Translations under genes and position numbers: made by a program
In this document: positions 1 to 11,844 of the stretch, in pieces
Layout: every line of letters begins with the position of its first letter
How positions within the stretch are numbered: position 1 is the stretch's first letter
NCBI GenBank assembly: GCA_963693315.1
Contig: OY856186.1
Location: 77,908,042 to 77,972,041, forward strand
Direction of reading: 5' to 3'
Origin: Diogma glabrata
Taxonomy: Eukaryota; Arthropoda; Insecta; Diptera; Cylindrotomidae
DNA: 64,000 bases
The notes under the pieces: model-generated
Databases searched by the model: none
What the model saw: the letters and a program-made list of their open reading frames with translations, nothing else
Told to the model about the DNA's origin: nothing

Positions 1-556
1 CTTGCCCTAGTAGTTACTCGTTTGGAATATTTACAGTTTTATTTCAGACAACCACAAATTACCATTTATTGTTTTATGGCGTTATTCTTTACCCGGATAA
101 AAATTACTTAGAGTAATGCTGATACAGTTAAGGCATGATCAGGGGTAGAAAAGTGAAAGCCTACTAATGCAATTTGATGCGGGACTGTAACCTTATTTGA
201 ATATATCCCGTCCTGATTTGCTTTTTCATATTTATACTCCTATGTTGGACAATATGACCAGAGCTTGATACAAAATACCTTAAAATAGTTTGAACAATTT
301 TATTTTATATGGCAAACTTGATCATACGACTATCCCAATCAGGGTCTGATTTGGCGAAAGCGTTACACTCATGATTAGGGTTCAATCGAACTAGGCAAAT
401 TTGATGAGGGCCCTAATTGAGCCCTAACAAATTTCTGCTGTGGTAGTTTACTTAACAGAGTCTAAAGTTAATATAAAATTTAAATTCTGCTTCACAAACA
501 ATCGGTTGCGGCTTCGTACAGATAGGCCAGTGCTGATCCCTTAAAAAAAGGCAAAA
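1..556. other. AT-rich sequence without recognised features
   Basis: No open frame with coding character, RNA gene or terminal repeat was recognised here. It lies to the left of the first foldback repeat. Confidence 0.5.
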
Positions 557-1072
557 ATGGAGAAAATTAGTAACAGCATGAAAACTATTGGATAAGGAAA
601 AAAATATCCAGCAAATGATGGGAAAAATAAATTAAAGGTGATCAGATTGTAATTGTTGTCAGCTTTTAGTGGTGGAAAACGGTTTTTCACGGTTTTGCAG
701 CAAAACTAGACCTTTTATCGAAAAAAGTTCAAAGTAAAAGTTTTTGGTAATAAAAAGGATAACCCTTTTTTGTATATAAAATATAAAATTAAAAACGAAA
801 AAATCATGTTTTCTCAGTTTTTTCTATTATTTTTAAGAAAAATTCTAGGTTATGTGAAAAAATGGCATGTACAAAAGCTATAGACCTTTTTATGACCAAA
901 CTTTTTTCGATAGGTCTAGTTGCCCTGTAAATCGTGTAAAACCATTTCCACCCTAAAAGCTCACCCCATTTCACCCTCATAACCCCGATCACCTTTAATT
1001 TATTTTTCTCATCATTTGCGCAATATTTTCTTCCTTATCCAATAGTTTTTATGCTGCTAATACTTTTCTTCT
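557..1072. repeat. Foldback (inverted-repeat) element, older copy
   Basis: The left arm (about 557-740) and right arm (about 880-1072) are imperfect reverse complements around a centre near 815. For example, the run AAAACTATTGGATAAG at 578-593 is mirrored at 1036-1051, and both arms carry a TCGAAAAAAGTT-type block beside a CTAGACC/GGTCTAG block. The same arm sequence recurs in the large palindrome at 59818-60981, so this is one dispersed family. Arm divergence here is clearly higher than in that copy. A minus-strand frame at 804-992 lies wholly inside the repeat and is not a gene. No target duplication was recognised. Confidence 0.75.
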
Positions 1073-2759
1073 TACCTAAAGTTATTTGCACTGATCTAAG
1101 ATGCATTGATTCTTGTTTTAAAATTAAAGAACGACAGCTAGAAATTGAAATAAAACAAACGGAAACTTAGTTGGGAGCGTGTTGTTGTTTCAGTGACTGA
1201 CCAAACAATCCCTCAATACCACTTTTATACGCCCTTTAAAAACTTTTTCACAACAAATTGTATGCACATATACATACTTTAAGTTCTTTTGAGAAGCGCT
1301 GTAACCACCAGAATAAAACATTGCTCCATTGTTGTAATTATAATGACATAAGAACTCACTTTATTAGTTGTTCTTAGATGGAGTTGGACATCGAATATGT
1401 TTTAGGTTTGAGTCAGTGAGTATTGTAAATTAATAAATCACAATAAATCACAACTAACTGATTAAAAAAAAGAAATTCCAATTCCGATCATAATACCCGT
1501 CTAGATTGATTTCAATACCCACAAAACCGACATTAAGAATTTTGATCCAATATTGAACGCAAAAGGTTTTAGGTTGGTGATTTGAACTGAAGTTCTAAAC
1601 TTCTAAGTTCGCCGGTTTCTTTGCTTTGAACTTTGTGTTTTAATGTCTCGTGTTTTTTATTTAGCACTTAAATTTCTAAATTTTATAACAATTATAGCAG
1701 CGAGCTATGGGTCTTCAAATTTTCACATTTAAAAGCTATAGCGCAATAGTTTAAAAGTGTATTTACAATGAGCCACTGAAAACACATGTTGCATAGATTT
1801 TAACGTCGTCACGTGGTCATTGTTTTTGAATTGTTTAGTTTTTTCTTCATACTAAAATAGATTGAAACAGAAGTACTCAGTGGAGGTTTCTACTAATTCA
1901 TTCAATAATTCAATACCGCAAAAAAGTAATCAGCTGCTTCACTTGGTAGAAATGGTTTCAGGAACGTCGGATACAACTTATATACGGCAAATAGAGAAGC
2001 ATGGTATAAAATAAGCATTCTGGGCAGTTCCTTACCAATTTGTTTATTGTCGTCCAATCCGTCCATCTAAGCAATGTTAATAATGGCGATAGTAGATATG
2101 TAGCAAATATTCAATAAAACGCATCATAACTAGTATCGGCACACACCTTAGGTTTTTATTTTCCAGACTCTGGACACTAAAAAATCATAAAAGGTCTAAA
2201 AAAACAAACACTTTGTTCATCTTTTTTCTCTGTTATGAATAATTGTTTGAAAATCCACTAGATACAAGGACCTAGAATATCATTGCTATACACAATTTAA
2301 TTTTCAACATTAACCTAGAATGAATCCAACTTATTCTAATTAATAATATTATTGATATATGCTTTTTATATTAGATTGAAATTTAATAAAATTATAGACG
2401 TACAATGGGCAAGCATGAAATAAATGAACATGGTACCATCAGTTCAATTGATTCGAAATTATGACCGAAAACTCTCAATTAAAAAGCTTTTTGAATTAAA
2501 ATCGAAATTAAAATCCAAACCAAATTAAATTGTTTTGTTGAAGGTTTTAATTGAAAATTAGTTATATTAAACGGTATTCTTATATCGTTAAGGAATGATA
2601 AATTAATTGTGAATGAGTGTGTTATACTTTTGAAATGGAAATAGGCAATCAATTTGTTTTATAAATTAAATATTTTTTGAGTTTTTAAGCTACATACTAG
2701 CTATACCATACTCCATTGGCGTCGCTGCATGCAAGACCCTTATCTCTGGTTGTGTGAAT
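1073..2759. other. AT-rich sequence without recognised features
   Basis: Long, low-complexity-leaning AT-rich stretch. I see no splice-bounded open frame, repeat termini or RNA gene. Confidence 0.5.
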
Positions 2760-3720
2760 CTAGGGTTCATGTATCAGCGTAAATTTCGGATCGTCTACAG
2801 TGAACGTCCTGGCTACAACAACTGACGTTTCTATAGGTTGGTTTACATTCACTTCAGCCACGCGAATTTTGTCCAACCCTATTAATTGAACTGTTAGAGG
2901 GAGCGTCTGTGCGCTTTTATACAATCGAAACCGCTCTTCTTCCTCGGTGACATTTGCGATACCGATAAGGATGTGCCAGTTAGTAGATTCTTCGGTATCT
3001 TTTGTAACCATTTCCTTAACCTCTCACATCGATATGACTTCTTTTGACCTCTTTTATTTTCTAAAATCAATAGTTGATACACGACTTCATCTCGACTACT
3101 AAAGTTCTTGCATTAATTGATTTTCATCGTAAAATTTATCCCGCTGGTCGACCAATCCATTCTCTGGAGTAAGAAATAACCTTGTTTGGGGGTTGGACTA
3201 TCATATTATAACCTCACTATATACAAAAACGTACCGCTTTTACTTGTATTATTTCTGCCACGAGCAAGTAATATGCTTGCCGGTCGTTACAACAACAACT
3301 TTGGATTTGAAGTGAGTACCGCAAACCAAACTTTGCCTAGCTTTTTCCCACTCGTCCACTAACTCTTCTAAACTTTTCAAGCCTCTTCTATAACCAGCAT
3401 GGTCTGTGGATGGCCACCAGAACTGTCACCATGGCCACCTGTCAGAACTACTACGGCTTTGAGTTGTGTTTCTCCATATTTATTTAATGGATGACACTTT
3501 TGAAACTTCTTTACCGCATTGCCAGTTATGGTGTTGAAAACTGTCTCTTGCTTTTAACTGTCTGTTTTGGTGATTTGAATCAGCAGCAGAAGAGTGCTTC
3601 AGTACTTTCTTTCCTTATTTCTCCAGATTAACCTGTCCACGGAGCACTTTGAGTATGAGCAAGCACGAACGTTCCTCACGATGTGTATTTACTAGACGAC
3701 TAACTAAATTGCCTTTTTTC
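2760..3720 (-). pseudogene. Broken coding region of unknown family
   Basis: Several minus-strand open segments in different frames follow each other and read like a protein, not like AT-rich noise. They are roughly: 3720-3610 (basic, leucine-rich); 3555-3380 with the motif KYGETQLKAVVVLTGGHGDS; 3405-3240 with EELVDEWEKARQS; 3175-3100 with LVDQRDKFYDENQLMQEL; about 3090-2985 (VVYQLLILENKRG and following basic residues); and the longest intact piece, 3011-2760 (83 residues, rich in E, V and T). Local base composition is less AT-rich than the surroundings. Moving between segments needs several frame changes and one or two stops, so this is a decayed gene or an old inserted gene (possibly viral or transposon-derived). 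Introns could account for some of the breaks. I do not recognise the family. Neighbours give no clue. Confidence 0.45.
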
Positions 3721-4285
3721 CATTTTTTCTTACGCTTTTTATATCATGTCATGGTCACCTATATTAAAATATTTTATTACTTTGGTCTGAAAGACCTAAG
3801 TATTACATTCATGAGCTAAAAGTGAAATCTCCCACCTTTTTATTGACATTTCTCGACGTTTAAGACTGATTCTAAAAAAGCAAAAAAATGTATGTCTGTC
3901 TGTCGGCCGTACGTCACAACCGACGAAATCTAGAAAACAGCTGAAGGGATTTTAAAAACTTTGGTTTCTAAAAATAGGTACACTCAATGGTAAGAAACGA
4001 AAGGACGATGTGTTCGATAACTGTACCGGAAGTGTGTCAAAAAAATCGTCAATGGGTGTCAAAAGAAGGAAATTTGCATATTTTTTGCCTAAAAAACGTT
4101 CATTTTGAGTCATAATGAGTAGGAACAAAAAATGCGGAGAAATCTTGATGGTAGGGATTGGTATGTGAGATCAAAAACTTGATTATTGCATTAAAAGTTT
4201 GTCAAAGGGAATATATTTGGAATATATTTGTATGACATGAAATTTTATTAGTATTATAGAGAATTATGGTATTATAAATTTGTCA
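3721..4285. repeat. Dispersed-repeat debris with TGTCTGTCTGTCGG motif
   Basis: The block around 3888-3960 (ATGTATGTCTGTCTGTCGG, followed by an ACAGCTGAAGGGATTTT-type sequence) resembles the ends of interspersed insect repeats. Further on, GTGTCAAAAGAA occurs at about 4056-4070 and again at 4300-4315, so the left breakpoint of the large duplication lies inside a small internal repeat. No gene is evident. Confidence 0.35.
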
Positions 4286-4526
4286 AAAAAATGTTGTCAA
4301 GTGTGTCAAAAGAAAGATTTACATTTATTTTTTACCCAATCCAAATCCTTAACCCAGACCGAAGTCTTTATATCTCAGATCCTTGAGATTTCAGCCACTC
4401 CATATTTTCATATTATTCTCATTTCAACCTTTTATTTTAATTAACAAAAAATAATTATGTAGTTACGGCTGATTAAAAAATTTATAAATAATAATAATTT
4501 TAATTAAAATCATAGCAAGTTAATTT

Positions 4527-4886
4527 CTATTTAATTTTCGTTGACGAGCACAAGCAGTTGCATGCACATTTATAAGCAATGATCTGGTTTTGGTACATGT
4601 CGTAAAAGGTGCTTGGTATAGTGTTGCTGCTTGGTGCCTTACAGTGTGCTTTTCCATTGATACCAGAAACGCAACGGTACGCAACGGCGTTACGCTTGCT
4701 TCCTGCGCCCATTGTACTCATAACGGTGAACCCCGCTTTGATGTTGAATCCGAGGGTAACTAGCATTGTGCGATAACAACATAAATAAAAATTCTCAGTT
4801 TTCGTGTCTTGACAATTTTCGTCCTGAAGCACCTTTTCTCCGTAGGTTTTTCCAACATTGATGTACGTTGAAGTTTGATGTCGCAA
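4527..4886 (-). CDS. Unidentified cysteine-rich open frame
   Basis: A 119-residue minus-strand frame with nine cysteines: one at ENCQ, an adjacent pair (LCC), YRC, AHC, and a closing cluster YKCACNCLC. Spaced cysteines plus G and S are unusual for chance frames in such AT-rich DNA, so a secreted cysteine-rich peptide or one exon of a larger protein is possible. No signal peptide is visible at the N-terminus; an upstream exon carrying it could exist on the minus strand beyond 4886. A short direct duplication (TTTGATGTCGCAAT, about 4876-4911) sits at the 5' edge. The first 55 or so codons are missing from the tandem copy (10880-11074). Family not recognised; it may not be a gene. Confidence 0.3.
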   Translation of the reverse strand: MRHQTSTYINVGKTYGEKVLQDENCQDTKTENFYLCCYRTMLVTLGFNIKAGFTVMSTMGAGSKRNAVAYRCVSGINGKAHCKAPSSNTIPSTFYDMYQNQIIAYKCACNCLCSSTKIK

Positions 4887-6102
4887 TCAAACAGAAAGTT
4901 TGATGTCGCAATACCTACAAGAAAAGATTTTCTTTGACCCTGCCTCTCGTTTATAAAATATCGTTTGCATTTTATTAAAATAATGCACTAAGTTTGTTGA
5001 CATGATGAAATTGGATTGTCTTGCAAATAACAACAGAAATCTAGTAACACACTAATAATTATTGTAAATAAATCAGTTTTAACTTGCATTCGTTTTGCAT
5101 GCGTAAAACCATCCAAATTCAATCAATAATAGAATTTCCAAAAAACCATAAATAACAAGTTAAAAAAAACAAACAAAATATTTCCCTCAATCGAAAATAA
5201 AATCAAACATTTTCATATTGCTATGGTTACCCAAAAATGCTTTGAATAGTTACATTTTCAAAATTTCTGTTCATTAATATGAATTCTGTCGTCACCGAAG
5301 ATAATTTGTAATTATGACAAAATATAAAGTGTATCCATAAAACCAATCATGCAAAGCAATTAATTAATATATCACAACCAATCATAATCAATCTAAATGA
5401 TATATCATTTTAACAATCCTCGTATTGACAAATCATAAAACTAATATTTTTAATGGAAATACACAGTTGGTTAGTAGGAAAATTAATTAAAATAATAAAT
5501 AGCCACTACACAAGTGAACATATAAAAAAAACTTTGTATAGACACATAACTATCTATAACCTTCACCACAACCGGAAATGCCATCCTCTTCTAGTTCCAT
5601 AGTAATTTTCATTTTCAACAAGTTAGAATGAAAAACAAGAGAGAATTGACACATACACAAAAATTTAAAGGACATGACTATCTCACATTTAATCACAATA
5701 GAAAACATCAGGAAAATGGAAAAAGAAATTCTCAAACCAATCGAACATTGAAGTTTTTGTTTTTCCATTTTATGGTTGTATGATTTGAATTTGGAACGTA
5801 CCAATGGAAATTTATTATTGAAGGGTGTTTCAACTATTGGGGTGGGTGTTTCTACTATTTACTAGGTTCAATATTTTTGTATCATTTTTTTATCGAGTGA
5901 GTTTAATAAAACGGATAAACTGGGAGCTGGAAAAATCGGAGGTGAATTACCAAAGATGATCTCTATGTTTTGAAATTATTTTTAAAACTGAAAACCAACT
6001 GGTCCCATATCTTAGGATTTACAAAAGAAAATCTGTGAAAACAAATGAAGTGGAATGAAATTATTATTTATCTCGAATTTTGATTTCTCACTAACACCCA
6101 AT

Positions 6103-6235
6103 TTTCTTTTTTAATAAAATGTGTTGTGTAGTAGGAATTACAATATGTATCACAACAACACATAAAAACCTTTTAAGACCAAGGTCCCACAACAGCATAC
6201 GTTCAAAGGTGTTGATGGACGTAAATCTTTCTTTA
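6103..6235 (-). mobile_element. 3' tail of a non-LTR element, minus
   Basis: On the minus strand this reads as the tail seen at 56400-56512: an ATGTTGTTGTGGGACCT-like block, a TGTGTTGTTGTGA-like block and a TAATTCCTACTACACAACAC-like block, ending in an A/T run. It is a short, 5'-truncated copy. A 64-residue minus-strand frame crossing it (6091-6285) is not a gene. The same fragment recurs in the duplicate at 11712-11844. Confidence 0.6.
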
Positions 6236-6999
6236 TTTTGTTTTTTTATACTTTTTGTTATGTTAACGAGTGGATAACTAAACAATAAATCCTATCACTG
6301 ACAAAATATGACATAGGCCAATAGTTCATGATAGAATAGAGAAAATAAAAGTAAAATAAAACGTAAATACCAAACTTTTTACAAAAATTTGCTGAAACAA
6401 AACGGAAATGTAGTGCCGATAATCCAGCCGGTGGCATATTCCTTGATCCTGTGACGCACCGTCTTTCTTGATGATTAGAGCTCACACATAGTTATATGAA
6501 GGTACGTTAGCTGCTAAATTGTACTAAACTGCTAAATCTAAATTTGATTTAACTAAATCGCCCATTTTTAATTTAAATTTATGTGCTCACGTGGTCTGAG
6601 ATTGATAAAACCCTCGGTTTCTGTACAATTATTTAAGAACCAAATATTGATTTAATCAAATAAAAAGTTGGCTAAATTGATTTAGCACGTTTAGTACAAT
6701 TTAGCGTAAATTGGAACGCAGTCTAAATAATTCCATTCCACTAATAAGTATTCTCGTTTTCTTTTCGAGATATCGTTTTTAGGACAAGTTCTAAACTAGG
6801 ATAAATGTTTGAAAATGGAATTAATCTGTCAGTTTATTGACTAGTTTTGAAGTAAAACTTCTTTAGGTGCGTTATGATAATTTTGAATGGAAGTAACCAT
6901 TTGAACAGATATATAACCACATATATTCATCTTTATCATACTGCAGTCTGATTTTGAATCTTAAACACATACATGCACACAATTCCAAAAAAAAAAACG

Positions 7000-9020
7000 G
7001 AAGTGGAAATTTAAACAACAATGAAATTAAATATAATGAAGAAATTCAAACATCAATTAAGTAAAAAAGGCAAACGAATATTATGTTGGGCTAGAATGCT
7101 AGATACTTAGATTTAAGCATCTAAAATCGACATATCCAACTCATATAACGTTTAGTACGAGACTGAATAAGTTATTTAAAAATACAATGCACATAGTCGA
7201 ATTGTATCGCATACTTGCCGAATATAATATTCGTAATATTTAATTGAGTTTCGTATTTTTTTAAATTTATATTTTGAATTGTTTTAGTTTTTTAACAGAC
7301 TTAAAAAAAGCTGATGTTCTATATTGCATTGGGGGTTTTTTATGTATGTTAATTGTTAACCGATTTCTCAAAAACATCTCGTTCGATTTGGATGATTTAA
7401 ACTGTATTCTATTTGGGTTGATTTCGAGAGGGTCCCATAGTTTTCTATATTGTGAAAAATACCATTTTTCAGAAAATTGGAAAAATCCGTATTTTTATGT
7501 ATTTTAGGCGATTTCGTCAAAACATCTTAATCTGTTTGAATAGTTTGAGTTGTATTATATTGCTATAGATTTTGAGGTGGTCGTATATAATTTTCTATAA
7601 CTAAAAATATGCCGTTTTTTTCAAAAGTTTATGTTTTAATAAAAATATTTATGTTGATTAAATTTGTTCTATTAAATAGAAAAACAAGTGCGTGTAATCT
7701 TTGCACGCGGTTGAAATAAATTTCTTTGATTACTGTGGCAGGTATTAATAAAAAGATGAAATATAAAATAAATATGTCATATTGCAATTTAGAGTTGCCT
7801 TTCTTGATAATATAATTTACAGCATGTGTAATAAAAAGCAATATTTACATAATATATTACAAAGTCAAATCCATTATTATCATAATTGAAATATGAAATT
7901 AGAGGTTTATGACAAATTTGCTAAACTTATTGAAAAACTGCATCAATTGTTGTTCCAAATCTTGTTGTTAAATTATGTGGACATGTATTCATTGTGAAAT
8001 TTAATTTTTAATACGTTGTAAGACTTTGTAAAACATATAAATATGGCTTTTTATTACACATTGTTGGTGTCCATTTGATATCCAGGATTAGATCTCAGAA
8101 GTAAGCGTTATCTGTGACAGACTGACCCCGTTGAGTGTAGGAAAGTCAAACTAAGGTGGATTGCGCTTCTTATAGAAAATAAGTTATTCCGATTTTTGTG
8201 GAGTGACACTTGTTCCACAACTATCGGCACATTTAGAGAGGAGCAATGAACAGTTTGCATTACATTTTAAATGGTATCTTCGGATATTAAATGAGTCTAA
8301 ATAATTAAAATTTCATATTAAGAGTGCTAAAAATGTCAAACAAATTAATTAAAAAATATATCCCTGATAGTATCAGAATAGTTACAGACGCCGCAAATAT
8401 GAACATCATCAGCATGAATGATCACCTTAAAGCTCCTTTGTATGTTAAGTTACAGTTCCTTTATGAGCAAGAGTGATATGTAGTACTCCTACTGCTGGTG
8501 AAAACTTCACCAAGACAGGCTTGTCGTTCCTATCCGTATAGGCAGTTGTTCAGTGTGACTTTCTAGTGTTATGTAACCATAAAGTATTAATTTCGCTATT
8601 GGACATATAAGGGAATTCAAGGGTGTTTTAAGGACTTTCCCTTGCAGTTCGCATGCTGGACCGCTAACAACCGCATAGTTTAGCCTCTAAATAATTTTTT
8701 TTTATCTTTCCAGCATTTTAAAAAGATAAGAAAGGTTAGTGGGGCTGAAATATTAGAGTTGCAGTTTTCTCTTCAATGTAAATTTTACATTTGCTTTGGT
8801 TAATTTTTTTTGGATTATGATCCTCGCCTGGCTCGAGACATTGACATGTCAATGGTTTCTCAAATAAGGACTTTAGGTTTTTAACACAAAATTCTGATTT
8901 GTTTTGACATTTACTAATGATTTCATCTGCAATCTTCTAACTGGCCCAGTTACCATTTTTCGGATGTGTCAGAATATCTATGGTAGTGCGTTAAATAGAA
9001 GTTTTAAGAAAGCCAGTCAA
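7000..9020. other. AT-rich interior of the duplicated segment
   Basis: Short frames occur (for example 7274-7507 plus and 7629-7841 minus), but they are AT-driven, have no recognisable motif and are simply repeated in copy 2. A stretch at 8080-8560 is less AT-rich and might be old coding debris, but I could not follow a frame through it. Confidence 0.4.
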
Positions 9021-9305
9021 TACACTCAGAGAATTCTGTTATTAAAAACTATCAAAATAGCCATTAGATTAATAATTTGGTGATTATTATACAGCTAATC
9101 ACAACTTGTGATTATTTTCACTAATTTCGTAATAACAGGCATTATTAAACTAATATTATTTGTTCGTAATATTTACTAACAAAAAAAATTAAATTTTAAA
9201 TCTAAAAACGATAGCTTTTATATTTATAAAAATTCTTATTGAAATAATAACATAATGGATTACATTTATATTAGGTATCCCTTGGATAAATGACATATAT
9301 TATTA
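9021..9305. repeat. AATAATA-rich repeat with CACTCAGAGAATT terminus
   Basis: It begins TACACTCAGAGAATTCTGTT and continues with AT-rich sequence full of AATAAT/ATTATT, up to the Helitron end at 9306. The inverse of the terminus occurs at 34498-34522 beside similar AATAAT-rich sequence, suggesting ends of one non-coding, possibly MITE-like family. A second copy lies at 14630-14914 by duplication. Confidence 0.4.
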
Positions 9306-10639
9306 CTAGCGGGACCCGGCGTGCTTTGCTACGCCTATAAATAAAGTTTGTGTGTATACATTTTGTTGACGTAGTAGCAATAATTTCAAAGAGTTGTAAT
9401 GAGAAATGATCTATTTTTTTGTAAATATGAATGTTAAAGGATCAGCACTCTAATTGATCAGTAAAATATAAAAAAATAGTATTATATATACATCAAAGGA
9501 TATATAAAAAAATACGCGATCAAATAAGTTTTCAGGTGTATCTCTATATAGAACATTAGAACATACGGAACAAAAATGGATTCACAGTGCTCATGCGGTT
9601 TAATGTACGCTTTCTTTACCTGTGGTAGGTTACTAAGAACGTTGCAAACAGTTTTGATCGTTATAACATTTTAAGGTCAGCAAGGGCAGTAAGATTAGTG
9701 ACAATATATTCGATGAAGGTATAGAAGAAGTGATGCAAAAAAGGAATAGAAGAAGTGATGCCAAAAAAATCAAAATTATTTGGATGTTTTTGTATTAGAA
9801 TTCATAGGGCGAGAAATATTTCTATTTAGTCAACATCCTAAGTCATTTTAAAGTCATTATTGATTGTTGCAAATCAATGCGAAACTAATATCTTACACAC
9901 GGTCAATATATTGGCATATATGTTCCATTTATAGACAACATTAATGGAATATTAATTTTTGGGCGATTTTGTGAGCAATTATTGCTCAAAGTAATTATTG
10001 AAAGTATTATTCCCGATAATAAGTAATTATTCAAACTTCAAAGCCATCATACAGACTCAGCCACAGTGGATGAAATAACAATAAAACAAATTTTAATTTT
10101 CATGTTCATATAATTTCTAAATTGAAACTTCATTATCTCATATTTATTTAAATTGAATTCTTCATCTGTGATTATACTATTAAATCAAACAATTTAATAG
10201 CTTTTCAACTGTAATATATATTTTTATTCTTCCTTATTTATTTGCCAAATTTTCGATGTTTCTCATCATTATCAAGGCTTATTAATAGAAATCTAAAAAA
10301 CAACGTTTAATAATTAAACTATGAACAAACATAAAAAACAAGAAAAAACAATCCCTCTGTTTGTACTTACATTAAAAAAAAAATAAATTAAATCTATGGA
10401 TTTTTGTCATAATTTAAAAAATTCTTCTTAAAAACATTACATTTTTAAATTTATCAAAATACTAAACTAATGTTGAAAAGGTGAAACGTGTTGAACATTT
10501 CTAAATTGGATTCAAGAAAAATCAAATTTCAGACTGAAAAAGATATATGGGAAAACGAAAAGAACATATTAGTGTTAAAAAGAGTAAACATGAGAATATA
10601 TCGATCACTTATTGTTATTTCATATTGTTGTCGATATAA
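9306..10639 (-). mobile_element. Helitron 3' end, truncated copy
   Basis: On the minus strand the element ends in a hairpin (GCGT-A-GC-AAA-GC-ACGC), then CGGGTCCCG, then CTAG (9306-9309) with host A at 9305 on the plus strand, which is the Helitron 3'-end layout (hairpin about 10 nt before CTRR, inserted next to T). About 870 bp of its 3' region is present. It then runs into the left arm of the Penelope-derived insertion (from 10182) and is cut off at 10639 by the tandem-duplication junction. The full version of this copy is 14915-20767. Confidence 0.8.
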
Positions 10640-10879
10640 AAAAATGTTGTCAAGTGTGTCAAAAGAAAGATTTACATTTATTTTTTACCCAATCCAAATC
10701 CTTAACCCAGACCGAAGTCTTTATATCTCAGATCCTTGAGATTTCAGCCACTCCATATTTTCATATTATTCTCATTTCAACCTTTTATTTTAATTAACAA
10801 AAAATAATTATGTAGTTACGGCTGATTAAAAAATTTATAAATAATAATAATTTTAATTAAAATCATAGCAAGTTAATTT

Positions 10880-11074
10880 CTATTTAATTTTCGTTGACGA
10901 GCACAAGCAGTTGCATGCACATTTATAAGCAATGATCTGGTTTTGGTACATGTCGTAAAAGGTGCTTGGTATAGTGTTGCTGCTTGGTGCCTTACAGTGT
11001 GCTTTTCCATTGATACCAGAAACGCAACGGTACGCAACGGCGTTACGCTTGCTTCCTGCGCCCATTGTACTCAT
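10880..11074 (-). pseudogene. Truncated copy of the cysteine-rich open frame
   Basis: The last 64 codons match the frame at 4527-4886 exactly as far as I can see. The upstream part is lost in the duplication's internal deletion at about 11085, so any real gene in copy 1 is broken here. The closing cysteine cluster is kept. Confidence 0.35.
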
Positions 11075-11711
11075 AACGGTGAACCCGAAAATTAATTAAA
11101 ATAATAAATAGCCACTACACAAGTGAACATATAAAAAAAACTTTGTATAGACACATAACTATCTATAACCTTCACCACAACCGGAAATGCCATCCTCTTC
11201 TAGTTCCATAGTAATTTTCATTTTCAACAAGTTAGAATGAAAAACAAAAGAGAATTGACACATACACAAAAATTTAAAGGACATGACTATCTCACATTTA
11301 ATCACAATAGAAAACATCAGGAAAATGGAAAAAGAAATTCTCAAACCAATCGAACATTGAAGTTTTTGTTTTTCCATTTTATGGTTGTATGATTTGAATT
11401 TGGAACGTACCAATGGAAATTTATTATTGAAGGGTGTTTCAACTATTGGGGTGGGTGTTTCTACTATTTACTAGGTTCAATATTTTTGTATCATTTTTTT
11501 ATCGAGTGAGTTTAATAAAACGGATAAACTGGGAGCTGGAAAAATCGGAGGTGAATTACCAAAGATGATCTCTATGTTTTGAAATTATTTTTAAAACTGA
11601 AAACCAACTGGTCCCATATCTTAGGATTTACAAAAGAAAATCTGTGAAAACAAATGAAGTGGAATGAAATTATTATTTATCTCGAATTTTGATTTCTCAC
11701 TAACACCCAAT

Positions 11712-11844
11712 TTTCTTTTTTAATAAAATGTGTTGTGTAGTAGGAATTACAATATGTATCACAACAACACATAAAAACCTTTTAAGACCAAGGTCCCACA
11801 ACAGCATACGTTCAAAGGTGTTGATGGACGTAAATCTTTCTTTA
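11712..11844 (-). mobile_element. 3' tail of a non-LTR element, duplicate copy
   Basis: Duplicate of 6103-6235, carried by the tandem duplication and not a separate insertion. Confidence 0.6.

Larger units (their letters stand above)
4286..10639. repeat. Segmental tandem duplication, copy 1
   Basis: This 6.35-kb segment is followed directly by a second copy (10640-16248). The junction is visible as TGTTGTCGATAT joined to AAAAAAATGTTGTCAAGTG near 10639, whereas copy 2 continues from TGTCGATAT into the Penelope palindrome. Coordinates 5477-10639 match 11086-16248 at a constant offset of 5609; 4286-4732 match 10640-11085 at an offset of about 6353. I noticed one substitution by eye (in the minus-strand frame at 5550-5804 versus 11159-11413), so the duplication is recent. 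The right breakpoint is inside the left arm of the Penelope-derived insertion, so the duplication happened after that insertion. Confidence 0.9.

Noticed and set aside
804..992. 62-codon minus-strand frame
   Set aside because: Lies entirely within the foldback repeat and has no motif.
7274..7841. Plus- and minus-strand frames of 70-77 codons, repeated at 12883-13450
   Set aside because: Their conservation only reflects the recent tandem duplication; composition is AT-driven and there is no motif.
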